From Clostridium sp. C8-1-8 (GTDB lineage Bacteria; Bacillota; Clostridia; Clostridiales; Clostridiaceae), in NCBI RefSeq assembly GCF_009928445.1, contig NZ_JAABNO010000009.1:143442-207441 (forward strand): a DNA stretch of 64,000 bases. Reading direction: 5' to 3'. Both the position numbers and the translations under genes were made by a program. This document shows positions 12,552-22,218 of the stretch, piece by piece (the first letter of the stretch is position 1; each line of letters begins with the position of its first letter). Below the pieces are notes generated by a model. The model ran no database searches and was not told where the DNA came from. It saw only the letters and a list, made by a program, of their open reading frames with translations.

Positions 12552-12749
12552 ATGAACGGTAAAGTTAAATGGTTTAATGGAGAAAAAGGATTTGGATTTA
12601 TTACAGGAGAAGATGGAAAAGACGTATTCGTACATTTTTCTCAAATAAAGACAGATGGATATAAAACATTAGAAGAAAACCAAGAAGTTTCATTTGACGT
12701 AGCTAAGGGACCAAAAGGACCTCAAGCTGAAAATGTTACAATTCTTTAA
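12552..12749 (+). CDS. cspA: cold-shock protein (CspA family)
   Basis: A 65-residue single OB-fold nucleic-acid chaperone. RNP1 (KGFGFIT) and RNP2 (VFVHFS) are intact, and [14 protein letters not shown] is the family signature. TCGGAGG lies before the ATG. It is preceded by about 180 AT-rich bases that could be the long leader common in csp genes; a short hairpin at about 12363-12390 may end the kimA transcript. It is a stand-alone gene with its own terminator. Confidence 0.97.
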   Translation: MNGKVKWFNGEKGFGFITGEDGKDVFVHFSQIKTDGYKTLEENQEVSFDVAKGPKGPQAENVTIL

Positions 12750-12761
12750 TTAGTAAATATT

Positions 12762-12799
12762 AACCCCTTAAATAGTTATACTATTTAAGGGGTTTTTTG
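12762..12799 (+). terminator. intrinsic terminator of cspA
   Basis: A perfect stem AACCCCTTAAATAGT/ACTATTTAAGGGGTT with a very short loop, then TTTTTT. Confidence 0.96.
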
Positions 12800-12938
12800 C
12801 TGTATATAAATTATAAAATAATTTAGGCTAATATAATGATTTGAAATTTTTTAATATGCATATAAAAAAGAAAACTTATAATCATAACTTATTTTTTTTC
12901 ACATTCATTATAAGCATCAGATAGGTAAATAATTAAAA

Positions 12939-12962
12939 TGAACTTTTTTTATTTTTGTACGT
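12939..12962 (+). promoter_or_regulatory. probable ECF-type autoregulatory promoter of the sigma gene
   Basis: TGAAC and CGT are separated by exactly 16 bases, about 37 bases before the sigma gene start. ECF promoters usually combine an AAC-containing -35 and a CGT-containing -10, and most ECF genes control themselves. Confidence 0.6.
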
Positions 12963-12998
12963 TTAATTAATGAAGCCGGTGTAAAAAGGGGTATACCT

Positions 12999-13535
12999 AT
13001 GAATTTATATAGTTTGAAAGAAGAAGATTTAATAGAGAGAGCCAGAAGTGGGGATAAAGCCGCCTTTGAAATTTTAATTAATGATAGTTTACCTATTTTG
13101 AAGGGGTATATGATAAAGCTTACTTGCAACAGGGAATTATCAGAAGATATTATTCAAGAGGCTTTATTAGCTGCAGTTATTAATATAGATACCTTTGTCC
13201 CTAAAGCTAAATTTTCTACTTGGCTTATAAAGATAGCCTCTAATAAATATAAGGATTATCTAAGAAAAGTGAAAGAAACTGATATATTGCTTGATATAAT
13301 TCCAGAAGATTACTCTTTGGAAGATAAAGTGATTGAAAAGAGTGAAATTGAGGAAGTCTTTAAAATTTTAAAGAATATGCCTGAGGACAAAAGAAATGTT
13401 TTTATATTGAAGCATTACTATGGATATAGTTATGAAGAAATAAGTTATATAGTGAATTGTCCTGTAGGCACTGTAAGATCCAGATTGCACTATGGAATAA
13501 AAGAGATTATATCAAAATTTAAGGGAGGCAGATAG
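12999..13535 (+). CDS. sigY: ECF sigma factor, SigY-like
   Basis: A 178-residue group IV sigma factor. Region 2 (about 15-85, AFEILINDSLPIL, FSTWLIKIASNKYKDYLRK) binds core polymerase and the -10; region 4 (about 118-175, YGYSYEEISYIVNC, GTVRSRLHYG) is the -35-binding helix-turn-helix. Regions 1 and 3 are absent, as expected. AAAAGGGG precedes the ATG. The next two genes resemble YxlC and YxlD, the negative regulators of SigY in B. subtilis, so the three probably act as a sigma/anti-sigma unit. The ABC-transporter genes of the Bacillus operon are not here. Signal unknown. Confidence 0.85.
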   Translation: MNLYSLKEEDLIERARSGDKAAFEILINDSLPILKGYMIKLTCNRELSEDIIQEALLAAVINIDTFVPKAKFSTWLIKIASNKYKDYLRKVKETDILLDIIPEDYSLEDKVIEKSEIEEVFKILKNMPEDKRNVFILKHYYGYSYEEISYIVNCPVGTVRSRLHYGIKEIISKFKGGR

Positions 13536-13537
13536 CT

Positions 13538-13912
13538 ATGAAGCCTTTTAATAATAATGACAACATAGATAAGTATTATGATAAAACCCTGGATGCAAAA
13601 GATGATGAAGCAGTTGAGCTAAAGCAAGCTTTGGATAGGATGACAATCATAGAAAAATTGGATCAACAATCTTTAACCAGAGTAGAGGTAAGTAAAGCTG
13701 TTGGAGAAGGATTAAAGCTCAGAGATAAAAAGAAGCTCAGAAGAGAAACCTTCAAGTTCTTACTAGTAGCCTTTATAATAGCTTCTTTTATAGGCTTTAT
13801 TTATACTAAACTTAAAATAGAGGCGGTTTTCATAAGTCAGATAGGTCTCTTGATTATACTGCTAGCATTAAATTATATCCTTATTAAAAGAAAAGTAAGG
13901 AGGGGAGCATAA
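13538..13912 (+). CDS. YxlC-like membrane-anchored anti-sigma candidate
   Basis: A 124-residue protein beginning two bases after the sigma stop with a GGGAGGCAG ribosome site. Residues 1-75 are charged and probably cytoplasmic; two membrane helices follow (about 80-100 and 105-120, FLLVAFIIASFIGFIYT, GLLIILLALNYILI). Size, topology and position match YxlC, which with YxlD holds SigY inactive. No zinc-type anti-sigma motif (HxxxCxxC) is seen. Function is assigned mainly from operon position. Confidence 0.6.
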   Translation: MKPFNNNDNIDKYYDKTLDAKDDEAVELKQALDRMTIIEKLDQQSLTRVEVSKAVGEGLKLRDKKKLRRETFKFLLVAFIIASFIGFIYTKLKIEAVFISQIGLLIILLALNYILIKRKVRRGA

Positions 13913-14109
13913 TGCTTACAATTGCACAAACTATCTTTCTTATTATACTTGTAGTTATTCAAGGAACCTTGATATTTAGAGATGCCATTAAAAACAATGT
14001 TCCTAATCCATGGCTTTGGGGAATTATAGGGTTATTAAATGTACCATCATCAGCAATTGTATATCTAATATATAAAAGAATTTTCTTTAAAAGAAAAAGT
14101 AATAGATGA
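13912..14109 (+). CDS. YxlD-like small membrane protein
   Basis: A 65-residue protein with two membrane helices (about 4-24 and 35-55) and the pattern VPNPWLWGIIGL typical of short PLD-nuclease-N-like membrane proteins such as YxlD. Its ATG overlaps the preceding stop (TAATG) and AGGAGGGGAG precedes it, so translation is coupled to the anti-sigma candidate. It probably takes part in inhibiting the sigma factor. Confidence 0.6.
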   Translation: MLTIAQTIFLIILVVIQGTLIFRDAIKNNVPNPWLWGIIGLLNVPSSAIVYLIYKRIFFKRKSNR

Positions 14110-14213
14110 TATTATTAAAATATATCTATATGTTATCACATAAATTCAGTTATAAATTACCTTTACATTTGATTACTCAAAATGTATAATTGATTTGTAT
14201 TTTGTAAATAAAT

Positions 14214-14475
14214 AACCATAAAATAATAAAGTGCGTTGATAAAGAAGAGTAAATAGAATTTTAAATCAAAGAGATCTGGGGAAGGTGAAAGCCTGGAATT
14301 TAAAACTATTGAAGGAAGCTTTGGAGCAATAAATAGAACTTCTTTGAGAGTAGTATATTTATGGGGTTATTCCCTTAAAGATAATTAAGTGGATTAAGAA
14401 ATTAATCAATTTAGGTGGTAACGCGGAAGTAAGTCTTTCGTCCTAATATTATAGGATGAGGGACTTTTTTTACTG
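14214..14475 (+). promoter_or_regulatory. T-box riboswitch, probably tRNA-Glu sensing
   Basis: The antiterminator T-box core TTAGGTGGTAACGCGGAA (14411-14428) is followed by the terminator TCTTTCGTCCTA/TAGGATGAGGGA and a T-run (to about 14475). Upstream, AAGAAGAGTA, AGAGATCTGGGG and GGTGAAAGCCTGG are Stem I landmarks. GAA at 14311-14313, just before GGAAGCTTTGGAG, sits where the specifier codon is expected and reads glutamate, agreeing with the downstream gltX. Uncharged tRNA-Glu should promote read-through. Confidence 0.92.
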
Positions 14476-14499
14476 TTAAATAAAGCGTAATATTTTTGT

Positions 14500-14636
14500 T
14501 TCTAAAGCTATCAATAATAAAAGCAGGATAAACAGTAAAATAAAATTATGTAGTCTGACAGATTCAAATGTACATTTGATAATGACATTGTACAAAAAAG
14601 CCACTGAAGAAGGCCGCTTTAGCGACTTTTCTATAA
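14500..14636 (+). repeat. family A intergenic element, copy 3
   Basis: AAACAGTAAAATAAAATTATG matches the copy at 2300 (AAACAGTAAAAAAGTAAAAT), followed by TAGTCTGACAG, a diverged loop, an A-run, CACTGAAGAAGGCCGC, TTTAGCGACTTTTC. AGTC before the CTGACAG box can pair with GACT before the T-run. It lies between the T-box terminator and gltX. Confidence 0.7.
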
Positions 14637-14663
14637 ACATAGATTAAAAAGGAGATGAAGTTA

Positions 14664-16325
14664 ATGAGTTTTGAAAAATTAGCAGAGATAATATTCCCAG
14701 AGGTTAAGCACTCAACAGAATATTATATTGAAAAATACCCAAAGAGGAATCTTAAAGAAGGTGCTAAGGTTACTAGATATGCACCAAGTCCTACTGGGTT
14801 CCAACATATAGGTGGAGTTTTTGCTGCCTTAATTGATGAAAGAATAGCAAGTCAAAGTGAAGGGATTTTCTATTTAAGAATAGAGGATACTGATCAAAAG
14901 AGAGAAGTGGAAGGTGCTATAGAGGATACAATAGATACCATGCATCATTTTGGCCTAGACTTCAATGAAGGAATGACTAGTGAAGATACTTCTAAAGGTG
15001 AGTACGGTCCTTATAGACAAAGTCAAAGAGCTGAAATATATAATACTTTTGCGAAAGACTTATTAATAAAAGGATTAGCTTATCCAGATTTTTGTACTCC
15101 AGAAGAATTAGCAGAATTAAGAGAGAGACAAATAGCTCAAAAAATAACTCCAGGTTATTATGGAGAGTATGCAAAGTTTAGAAATATAACTGAAGAAGAG
15201 GCTCTAGAGAGAATAGAAAGAGGAGAAAAATATATCCTAAGATTAAAGTCTCCAGGAAATCCAGACAACAGAGTTGAGTTCCATGACTTGATAAAAGGAG
15301 ATATATCTTTCCCAGAAAATAATCAAGATGTGGTACTTATAAAGGGAGATGGCCTTCCAACTTACCACTTTGCTCATGCAATAGATGATTATCTAATGAG
15401 AACTACAGATGTAATAAGAGGAGAAGAGTGGCTATCATCACTTCCTATACATGTTCAATTATTCGAAGTTTTAGGTTTTGAGCTTCCTAGATATGCTCAT
15501 ATTCCTACTATAATGAAGCAAGACGGTGGTTCTAAGAGAAAGCTTTCAAAGAGAAAAGATGCGGAAGCTGCTGTTTCTTACTACAAAGAAGTTGGATTCC
15601 CAACAGTAACTGTAATAGAGTACTTACTTAATATTGTTAATTCAACTTTTGAAGAGTGGAGAGCTGAAAACCCTGCTGTTGACTACCATGAGTTTGATGT
15701 TCAGCTAGATAAGATGAGTAAGAGTGGTGCATTGTTTGACCTTGTTAAGCTAAATGATGTATCTAAGGATCGTATAGCTGCTATGAAGGCTACTGATGTT
15801 TATGATAACTATATAGCTTGGGCTAAGGAATTTGATGAAGACATGTACAAATTAGTTACAGCAAATGAGGCTATGGCTAAAGAGATATTTAATATAGACA
15901 AGGAAGGTCCAAAACCAAGAAAAGATTTTGCTAAGTGGGATGAAGTTAAGGATAAGATCTTCTACTTCTTTGATGAATTATTTGATAAAGAAGCAGTAGA
16001 GCAAGTAGAACTTCCTAAGGGTGTTACTTTAGAAGCGGCAAAAGAGATAATTGCAACTTATAAAAATGAATTTAACTTCAATGCTGGAAGTCAAGAGGCT
16101 TGGTTTGAAGACTTGAAGGAAATAGGAACTAAGCTTGGATACTGTGCTAACAGAAAGGAATTTAAGGCAAACCCTGATCAATTCAAGGGAATGATTTCTG
16201 ACGTTGCTGGCGCAGTTAGAAGTGCAATAGCTCATAGAAATAACACTCCAGATCTTTATACTATAATGCAAATTATGGGTGAAGAAAAGACTAGAAGCAG
16301 ATTTGACAAGTTTTTAGCTCTATAA
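14664..16325 (+). CDS. gltX: glutamyl-tRNA synthetase
   Basis: A 553-residue class I synthetase that charges tRNA-Glu. The HIGH motif is HIGG in [11 protein letters not shown] and the KMSKS-like motif is KLSKRKD; the C-terminal anticodon-binding part is present. I choose ATG 14664 (MSFEKLAEI): AAAAAGGAGATGAAG places AGGAG 9-10 bases before it, whereas the in-frame ATG at 14655 lies inside that ribosome site. It is controlled by the T-box upstream. With glnS present in the convergent unit, it may be discriminating or non-discriminating; that cannot be read from sequence here. Confidence 0.96.
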   Translation: MSFEKLAEIIFPEVKHSTEYYIEKYPKRNLKEGAKVTRYAPSPTGFQHIGGVFAALIDERIASQSEGIFYLRIEDTDQKREVEGAIEDTIDTMHHFGLDFNEGMTSEDTSKGEYGPYRQSQRAEIYNTFAKDLLIKGLAYPDFCTPEELAELRERQIAQKITPGYYGEYAKFRNITEEEALERIERGEKYILRLKSPGNPDNRVEFHDLIKGDISFPENNQDVVLIKGDGLPTYHFAHAIDDYLMRTTDVIRGEEWLSSLPIHVQLFEVLGFELPRYAHIPTIMKQDGGSKRKLSKRKDAEAAVSYYKEVGFPTVTVIEYLLNIVNSTFEEWRAENPAVDYHEFDVQLDKMSKSGALFDLVKLNDVSKDRIAAMKATDVYDNYIAWAKEFDEDMYKLVTANEAMAKEIFNIDKEGPKPRKDFAKWDEVKDKIFYFFDELFDKEAVEQVELPKGVTLEAAKEIIATYKNEFNFNAGSQEAWFEDLKEIGTKLGYCANRKEFKANPDQFKGMISDVAGAVRSAIAHRNNTPDLYTIMQIMGEEKTRSRFDKFLAL

Positions 16326-16330
16326 TAAAT

Positions 16331-16366
16331 AAAATCCACTGAAGAGTATTACTTCAGTGGATTTTG
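16331..16366. terminator. bidirectional terminator between gltX and glnS
   Basis: A perfect 14-bp stem AAAATCCACTGAAG/CTTCAGTGGATTTT with A-rich left and T-rich right flanks. It can serve gltX (+) and, 74 bases past its stop, the convergent glnS (-). Confidence 0.85.
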
Positions 16367-16439
16367 CTTTGTTGCAAAAGAAATCATAAAGTTTTTTATT
16401 ATCTAAATAAATTATCCCTTAGGTAGCTTTTTAAACAGA

Positions 16440-18104
16440 TTATTGATTCAATTTAAAAGATGATTTTAATGAAACTATTCTGTTAAATACTAGCTTATCA
16501 GCTGTAGTATATTTAGAATCTACATTGAAGAAACCGTTTCTAACCATCTGGAATTTATCCTGAGGTTTAGCATCCTTGAAGGCAGTTGGTTCAACAAAGC
16601 CTTGAAGTACTTCCATAGAATTTGGATTTATTTGCTCTAAGAAGTGCTTACCTTCATTTTCTTCTTCGTCATCTAATATTAAAGGTTCATATAATCTGAA
16701 CTCTGCTGGAACACAAGTTTTAGCGTCTACCCAATGGATAGTTCCTTTAACTTTTCTTCCAGTAAAACCAGAACCGCTCTTTGTTTCTGGATCGTAAGTA
16801 CAGTGGATTTCTATTACTTCACCATTCTCATCTTTGATTATATCGTTACACTTAACGAAATATGCACCCTTTAATCTAACTTCATTTCCAGGGAATAATC
16901 TAAAGTACTTCTTAGGAGGGATCTCCATAAAGTCTTCTCTTTCTATATATAATTCTCTAGAGAATGGAACTAGTCTCTTGCCTTGGGATTCATCCTTAGC
17001 ATTATTTTCTATTTCAAGCATTTCTGTTTGATCCTCTGGATAGTTAGTTATTACAAGTTTAAGAGGTCTTAGCACGGCCATAGCTAGTGGTGCTTTCTGT
17101 TGAAGGTCTTCTCTTATGAAGTAATCTAACATTTGAGAGTCAACTAATGAGTTAGCTTTAGATACTCCTATAGCAGTACAGAAATTTCTTAAGGCTTCAG
17201 GAGTACATCCTTTTCTTCTTAGACCTGAGATAGTTGGCATTCTAGGATCATCCCATCCATCAACTATCTTCTCATCAACTAACTGCTTAAGTTTTCTTTT
17301 ACTCATAACAGTGTTGGTCATATTTAATCTTGCAAATTCTATTTGCCTTGGAGCTATTTCCATCTCACATTCTCTTACAACCCAATCGTAAAGAGGCCTA
17401 TGATCTTCAAATTCTAAGGTACATATAGAATGAGTAACATGCTCTATTGCATCTTCCAATGGGTGAGCAAAGTCATACATAGGATATATACACCACTTGT
17501 CTCCAGTGTTGTGATGAGTAGAGTGAGAAATTCTGTATATAATAGGATCTCTCATATTTATGTTTGGAGAAGTCATATCTATCTTAGCTCTAAGAACCTT
17601 TTCACCATCAGCAAACTCACCATTTTTCATTCTTTCGAATAAAGCTAAGTTCTCTTCAATGGATCTATTTCTGTAAGGACTTTCCTTACCTGGTTCTGTT
17701 AAAGTTCCTCTATACTCTTTAGCTTGTTCAGGTGAAAGGTCACAAACATAAGCCTTTCCTTTTTTTATAAGAAGTATGGCTCTATTATACATTTCTTCAA
17801 AGTAATCAGAGGCAAAGAAAAGAGAATCCCAGTTGCCGCCAAGCCATTTAACATCTTCTTTAATAGATTCAACATACTCAGTATCTTCTTTAACTGGGTT
17901 TGTATCATCAAATCTTAAGTGAGTTTTTCCTTTGAACTCATTTGCTAGACCAAAGTTTAAAAGGATTGATTTAGCATGTCCTATATGTAGATACCCATTA
18001 GGTTCTGGTGGAAAACGAGTTATTATCTCATCATGTTTGCCACTATCAAGATCTTCTACTATTATGTTTCTTATAAAATTAGAAGAATTAATTTCATTTG
18101 ACAT
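16440..18104 (-). CDS. glnS: glutaminyl-tRNA synthetase
   Basis: A 554-residue class I synthetase that attaches glutamine directly to tRNA-Gln. HIGH appears in [15 protein letters not shown] and KMSKS as VMSKRKL; the C-terminal beta-barrel anticodon domain is complete. AGGAGATGTGAGACT precedes the ATG. Length matches bacterial GlnS. Most Gram-positives make Gln-tRNA through GatCAB; GlnS in some clostridia is thought to be acquired from proteobacteria or eukaryotes. Its leader holds a family C hairpin plus a 9-bp hairpin but no T-box core. Confidence 0.96.
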   Translation of the reverse strand: MSNEINSSNFIRNIIVEDLDSGKHDEIITRFPPEPNGYLHIGHAKSILLNFGLANEFKGKTHLRFDDTNPVKEDTEYVESIKEDVKWLGGNWDSLFFASDYFEEMYNRAILLIKKGKAYVCDLSPEQAKEYRGTLTEPGKESPYRNRSIEENLALFERMKNGEFADGEKVLRAKIDMTSPNINMRDPIIYRISHSTHHNTGDKWCIYPMYDFAHPLEDAIEHVTHSICTLEFEDHRPLYDWVVRECEMEIAPRQIEFARLNMTNTVMSKRKLKQLVDEKIVDGWDDPRMPTISGLRRKGCTPEALRNFCTAIGVSKANSLVDSQMLDYFIREDLQQKAPLAMAVLRPLKLVITNYPEDQTEMLEIENNAKDESQGKRLVPFSRELYIEREDFMEIPPKKYFRLFPGNEVRLKGAYFVKCNDIIKDENGEVIEIHCTYDPETKSGSGFTGRKVKGTIHWVDAKTCVPAEFRLYEPLILDDEEENEGKHFLEQINPNSMEVLQGFVEPTAFKDAKPQDKFQMVRNGFFNVDSKYTTADKLVFNRIVSLKSSFKLNQ

Positions 18105-18138
18105 AGTCTCACATCTCCTATTGCATATTTAAATTAAG

Positions 18139-18222
18139 TTAAGAGTAAATAATAAGAGGTTACTCTTATAGAGGTACACCTTCATAATAAATTTATATTT
18201 TCGGATTGAAGATGTACATCCT
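18139..18222 (-). repeat. family C leader element, copy 2, plus adjacent hairpin, in the glnS leader
   Basis: Read on the minus strand, GATGTACATCTTCAATCCG...TATGAAGGTGTACCTC (18171-18222) is palindromic and matches the copies before telA and bglA. Next to it, TAAGAGTAA/TTACTCTTA (about 18139-18170) forms a perfect 9-bp hairpin closer to the glnS start. There is no T-run, so it is not an obvious terminator. Confidence 0.6.
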
Positions 18223-18349
18223 TACTTAAAATATAACATATTTTTGATAATCATTATAATTTTAATCTAATGCAAAGGAAAAATAAAGATAAAATTATTT
18301 GCCTTGGATAATAGTTGGTGATTTGGGGATTAACTACAAGGGTAAGTGA

Positions 18350-18398
18350 AAAAATACTACTTCACTCTTAAAGTAGTATCAAGAGTGAAGTAGTATTT
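18350..18398 (-). terminator. terminator of the FIST/chemoreceptor operon
   Basis: An 18-bp perfect stem (AAATACTACTTCACTCTT and its complement) with an 11-nt loop. On the minus strand it is followed by TTTTTTCAC. Confidence 0.93.
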
Positions 18399-18401
18399 AA
18401 A

Positions 18402-19373
18402 CTAGTCTTTATCAAGAAGTTTAATTTGATTTAAGTTGTTAAGTATATGCATATAGAAATCTGCTTTTCTCTGTATACTATAGATAATTGTTTCTAATTC
18501 TTGATTTTCTGCTTTTGATTTGTCAACTATATTACTGAGATTATTAGATATTTCTCTAATTCCAGCCAAATTTGTGCCTTGAGATTCTTGTACACCTTGT
18601 ACATGTTTATACACGTTTGACTCTGCATCAATTATCTTATTAAGTAATGTTGATGAACCATTTATTAGGGTAGTAGTATTATTTATAACTACAGAACCTT
18701 CATTGGATTTATCTATTAGCAAATTCATTGATGTTGTAAGATTATTTAAGGATGACATAATATCCTTTGCATTTTTTTGAGTGTCAACAGAAAGCTTTTT
18801 TATTTCGCTTGCCACTACTGAGAATCCTTTTCCAGCATCGCCAACTCTAGCAGCCTCTATTGAAGCATTTAGAGATAACAGATTAGTTTGCTGTGCTATA
18901 CCAGTTATGATACTAGCAAAATTTTGAATGCTGTTATAGTGGCTTTGTATATCAGAAATAAATTTTAAAAACTCATCAAATACTCCAGCTACACTACTAA
19001 CTTGAGATATTAGATTTTTAAAGTCATTCTTAGCATTTTCTATTTCTTTTTGAGAATTAGCTAAACTGTTAAAAACATCTTCAACAAGGGTTTGAGTTTT
19101 TGCACTATTTTCTGATAATATCTGAAGATACTCATTAACCTGTTCAGTTTGATTTGTTGTATATTCTGTCCCTTTCAAAAGGCTATCCAAACCATAAGTC
19201 ATAGTACCTTCTTCTTTTACTAACTTGTTTACATTGTCTTGAATCTGGGTTGTAAGTTCTATAACTTCTTTTATATGTAAAAAACATTTCTCTTCTCTAA
19301 TTAATTCCGTAGGAAATTCTACTTTTTCTAAATCTTTATTCTTAGGTATATCTTTAAAAAAAAGTTTTAACAT
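18402..19373 (-). CDS. soluble methyl-accepting chemotaxis-type protein
   Basis: A 323-residue protein with a chemoreceptor signalling hairpin ([20 protein letters not shown], about residue 165-185) and coiled-coil flanks, but no membrane helix and no recognised sensory domain in its ~60-residue N-terminus. Glu in place of the usual tip residues is not seen; the CheA/CheW contact region looks normal. It starts 17 bases after the FIST gene, so the two are co-transcribed. A FIST protein plus a soluble receptor lacking its own sensor suggests a two-piece cytoplasmic receptor (inference). Confidence 0.9.
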   Translation of the reverse strand: MLKLFFKDIPKNKDLEKVEFPTELIREEKCFLHIKEVIELTTQIQDNVNKLVKEEGTMTYGLDSLLKGTEYTTNQTEQVNEYLQILSENSAKTQTLVEDVFNSLANSQKEIENAKNDFKNLISQVSSVAGVFDEFLKFISDIQSHYNSIQNFASIITGIAQQTNLLSLNASIEAARVGDAGKGFSVVASEIKKLSVDTQKNAKDIMSSLNNLTTSMNLLIDKSNEGSVVINNTTTLINGSSTLLNKIIDAESNVYKHVQGVQESQGTNLAGIREISNNLSNIVDKSKAENQELETIIYSIQRKADFYMHILNNLNQIKLLDKD

Positions 19374-19390
19374 TCTCCTAATCTCCTTAG

Positions 19391-20422
19391 TTATTCAATT
19401 GCTAATATTACCATAGTTTGATTTGCATGAGCCTTATAAAATTGTTCGCCATAGCTTATGAAACCAGCGGTGTTAGAACAAAAGGATAGCAGTTCTTTAT
19501 CAACGTTTTTCCAAAGTGACTCTTGTTGGAACTTTAAACTTCTTAATATACAATTTATTGCTAACATAAAGCTAGGAGTAAAAGGTATACTTTTTAGAGT
19601 GCTTCTGATTTGAGTTATTGGTTCAATAGGTTGCAATATTTCAACAAATGTGTTTGCCATTAACTGACAGTAAAAAGTTATAGATTTGTCAGCATTTACT
19701 TTCATAGGAGAAGCAATGATAATCTCATCTTTATAAAGTTTTCCTAGAGGATTATTCATAAAGTAATTTGGCAAATCACTTTCTCTAATATTCAATGCTT
19801 TAGCATATTCAGTACTTGCGGGGGACCTATTAAAGGATTTTACAGTACGTGTCATAGCATCGGATTCAGTTACCAAAAGCCTATTGCCAGTTGGAACGTA
19901 TATATTTTCTTTCAATATATGAACTTTACTTTTTAAATTGAAAAATATCATTACGCTATGTACACGTTTAGAACCGATAAATACAAAAGTCTCATTGAAT
20001 TTTAGGTCATCGCCAGCACTTCCTCCTATGATCTTAAAATGATCGTCTATAAAATATAAAGTAGTGAGTATTGTTTCTTCCATTCCAGTCAACCCATCGC
20101 ATAATAACAGGCCAAAAGCATTTTTATTGTTTCTTACCTTATTGTAAGAGTTTTTTATATTTTCAACTGATTTAATAGGAGGATACATTATTTCAGTTAC
20201 TTCCGCATCTGAACGATCATACTCAAATCCTGTAATACATCCGTTTTTATACCCATCTTTACCATATTCTCCAGAGGTGGAGCAAAGAACAACATTTGAC
20301 GAAACCCTTTTAGATAGTTCTACTATGAGATTGATATTACAGAAAAGTACATAGCCATTGTCTGAACGGCTTTTTGTATAGCTTATTGCATCATTTATAC
20401 TTGAAAATAGTAATGATTTCAT
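19391..20422 (-). CDS. FIST-domain sensory protein
   Basis: A 343-residue protein with FIST_N (about 20-190: [34 protein letters not shown]) and FIST_C (about 210-335: [35 protein letters not shown]). FIST is a presumed small-ligand-binding module in signal transduction proteins. No membrane helices. It leads a two-gene operon with the soluble chemoreceptor downstream, so it probably supplies that receptor's input. AAGGAGATATAGC precedes the ATG. Confidence 0.88.
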   Translation of the reverse strand: MKSLLFSSINDAISYTKSRSDNGYVLFCNINLIVELSKRVSSNVVLCSTSGEYGKDGYKNGCITGFEYDRSDAEVTEIMYPPIKSVENIKNSYNKVRNNKNAFGLLLCDGLTGMEETILTTLYFIDDHFKIIGGSAGDDLKFNETFVFIGSKRVHSVMIFFNLKSKVHILKENIYVPTGNRLLVTESDAMTRTVKSFNRSPASTEYAKALNIRESDLPNYFMNNPLGKLYKDEIIIASPMKVNADKSITFYCQLMANTFVEILQPIEPITQIRSTLKSIPFTPSFMLAINCILRSLKFQQESLWKNVDKELLSFCSNTAGFISYGEQFYKAHANQTMVILAIE

Positions 20423-20859
20423 GCTATATCTCCTTAGTTATTAGTAATTTGTCGAACAATCAGAAAATTCTTAATCTTATTGTTAGTATAAATGAAAATG
20501 TACACTAAAACAATCTACATTGAAAAGGAGGGGATATAAATATAGAACCATTATAGGAATATAATTCATTAGTCTTTAAAGTTGTTTTAACTAACTTTAA
20601 AAATAGGATAATTTTAAGAACAGGGGGATAATGTAGGATAGGTATAGATAAATTATTTTGAATTTAGATTATAAACATAGAATTTTATACATGTACCTAT
20701 ATTATAATATTATCATTGGGTGATATAATAAATATGGAAAATAATAAAGATGTTGTAAATTGTAATTTATGTAAGAATGATATATAATAGAGCCACAATA
20801 TTTTGATTATTACATATTCTTATAATAAATAAGTAAATTTGAGTTGGAGGCATGGGAAG
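20423..20859. other. intergenic region between divergent FIST and xpaC units
   Basis: AT-rich, 437 bases. It holds a weak hairpin (CTTTAAAGTT...AACTAACTTTAAA, about 20574-20600) and a 17-codon ORF at 20733-20786 (MENNKDVVNCNLCKNDI) with a CxxC motif but only a poor ribosome site. Promoters for both directions must lie here; I cannot place them confidently. Confidence 0.4.
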
Positions 20860-22110
20860 ATGAGTAGAAGAGATTTTTCAGACCTGGAAGATGAAATTAG
20901 ATCCACTGTAAAAAATGCATTCAATTATATAGATATTGATCTTGAGAATCTAAAGAAAGATATAGAAGATAAAGCTGAAAATACAATAAATGATGTAAAA
21001 GAAAACCTTCTAAATAAGACTCAAAGACTTAACGAAAAGATGAGGGATAAAATAGAAGAAAAAAATAAGTTTTATAGAAGAATGGAAAGAGCTGAAAGAA
21101 GAGTAGAAAGAGCAGAGCGAAGGATAGAAAAAAGGTTTGAAAGACGAGCTGTAAGAAATTATGTTGATAGAAAACCTTCTGGAAGTGTAGCAGGAGTTTT
21201 ATATATAGTCTTTGGTGCTATTGGAAGTGTTACATTAGGAACTCAAGCTATAGCTTATACAGTATTTATGTCCTTATATAATAAGTTTTTAATGGCAAAC
21301 TTAGTTAGTATGGGGTTCCTACTAGCTATTTTAATGTTAAGCCTTGGAATGATGTTTAGAGGTATAAGCTTAAGAAAGAGAGTAGGAAGATTTAAAAAGT
21401 ATGTAGCTTCTCTTGATGGCAACACTTACTGCTCAATTGAAAAGATATCTAGATCTGTTGGACAAAATTATAAGTTTGTAGTTAAAGATTTAAAGAAAAT
21501 GATTGCCATAGGTATGTTTCCAGAAGCTCATATAGATGATGAAAATAAGTTCTTTATGTTAAGCGATGAGGTTTATGAAAATTATTTAGCTACTCAGGAA
21601 GCCTTTAAGAAGCGCAAAGAAGAGGAATTAAAGCAAAAAGAAAAGGTGGAACAAGAGGTAAATGATCCAGAAAAGAAAGAGCTAAGATATGTTGTTGAAA
21701 CTGGAAACAACTACATCAAGCAAATAAAGGAAGCTAAGGAATCTATACATGAAGTTGAAATAGGCTTAAAGCTTGATAGGCTTTACAGTATAGTAGGTCA
21801 AATACTTAGCTTTATAGAGAAAAATCCTAAAAAGTTGTCTTCTGTAAATAAGTTTATTAAGCATTATCTTCCGATTACTTTAAAGCTTGTTAATGCATAT
21901 AAGGAATTAAATGAGCAACCAGTAGAGGGAGAGAATATTAGAAACGCTAAAAAAGAGATAAATAATACAATAGATACTATAAACATTGCTTTTGAGAAGC
22001 TTCTAGATGATTTGTTTGAGGATGTAGCAATGGATATTTCTACGGATATATCTGTACTTGAGACACTATTTAGCCAAGAAGGACTAACTAAGAAAGATTT
22101 TGAAAAGTAG
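20860..22110 (+). CDS. xpaC: XpaC-like protein (5-bromo-4-chloroindolyl phosphate hydrolysis family)
   Basis: A 416-residue protein. I place the start at ATG 20860 (MSRRDFSDLEDEI), nine bases after GGAGG. Residues 1-105 are charged coiled coil, two membrane helices follow (about 107-135 and 140-165), then a cytoplasmic region (about 170-416) resembling XpaC. It is about twice the length of B. subtilis XpaC because of the N-terminal coil. The neighbouring telA-family gene reproduces the xpaC-yaaN gene pair of Bacillus, which supports the call. Despite the family name, true enzymatic activity is doubtful; a membrane or envelope stress role is suspected. Confidence 0.75.
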   Translation: MSRRDFSDLEDEIRSTVKNAFNYIDIDLENLKKDIEDKAENTINDVKENLLNKTQRLNEKMRDKIEEKNKFYRRMERAERRVERAERRIEKRFERRAVRNYVDRKPSGSVAGVLYIVFGAIGSVTLGTQAIAYTVFMSLYNKFLMANLVSMGFLLAILMLSLGMMFRGISLRKRVGRFKKYVASLDGNTYCSIEKISRSVGQNYKFVVKDLKKMIAIGMFPEAHIDDENKFFMLSDEVYENYLATQEAFKKRKEEELKQKEKVEQEVNDPEKKELRYVVETGNNYIKQIKEAKESIHEVEIGLKLDRLYSIVGQILSFIEKNPKKLSSVNKFIKHYLPITLKLVNAYKELNEQPVEGENIRNAKKEINNTIDTINIAFEKLLDDLFEDVAMDISTDISVLETLFSQEGLTKKDFEK

Positions 22111-22115
22111 ATAAA

Positions 22116-22212
22116 GGGTTCCATTACGAAAACTTAAGTTAAGCATGTCCGAAAATCGTGGTTTCTGAGGACCTTTTAGGCATGTATAACTTAATAGTTG
22201 AAGTTAGGACCC
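22116..22212 (+). repeat. family C leader element, copy 3 (upstream of telA)
   Basis: 97 nt closed by GGGTTCC/GGACCC with an inner stem TTAAGTTAAGCATG/CATGTATAACTTAA. The internal loop carries TTACGAAAAC on the left and AATAGTTGAAGT on the right. The same layout and loop bases recur in the 96-nt copy at 51372. Confidence 0.7.
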
Positions 22213-22218
22213 TATAAA

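Noticed and set aside
22116..22212. Family C element as a purine, preQ1 or c-di-GMP riboswitch
   Set aside because: None of the conserved loop sequences of those classes is present; only the size and multi-helix look are similar.
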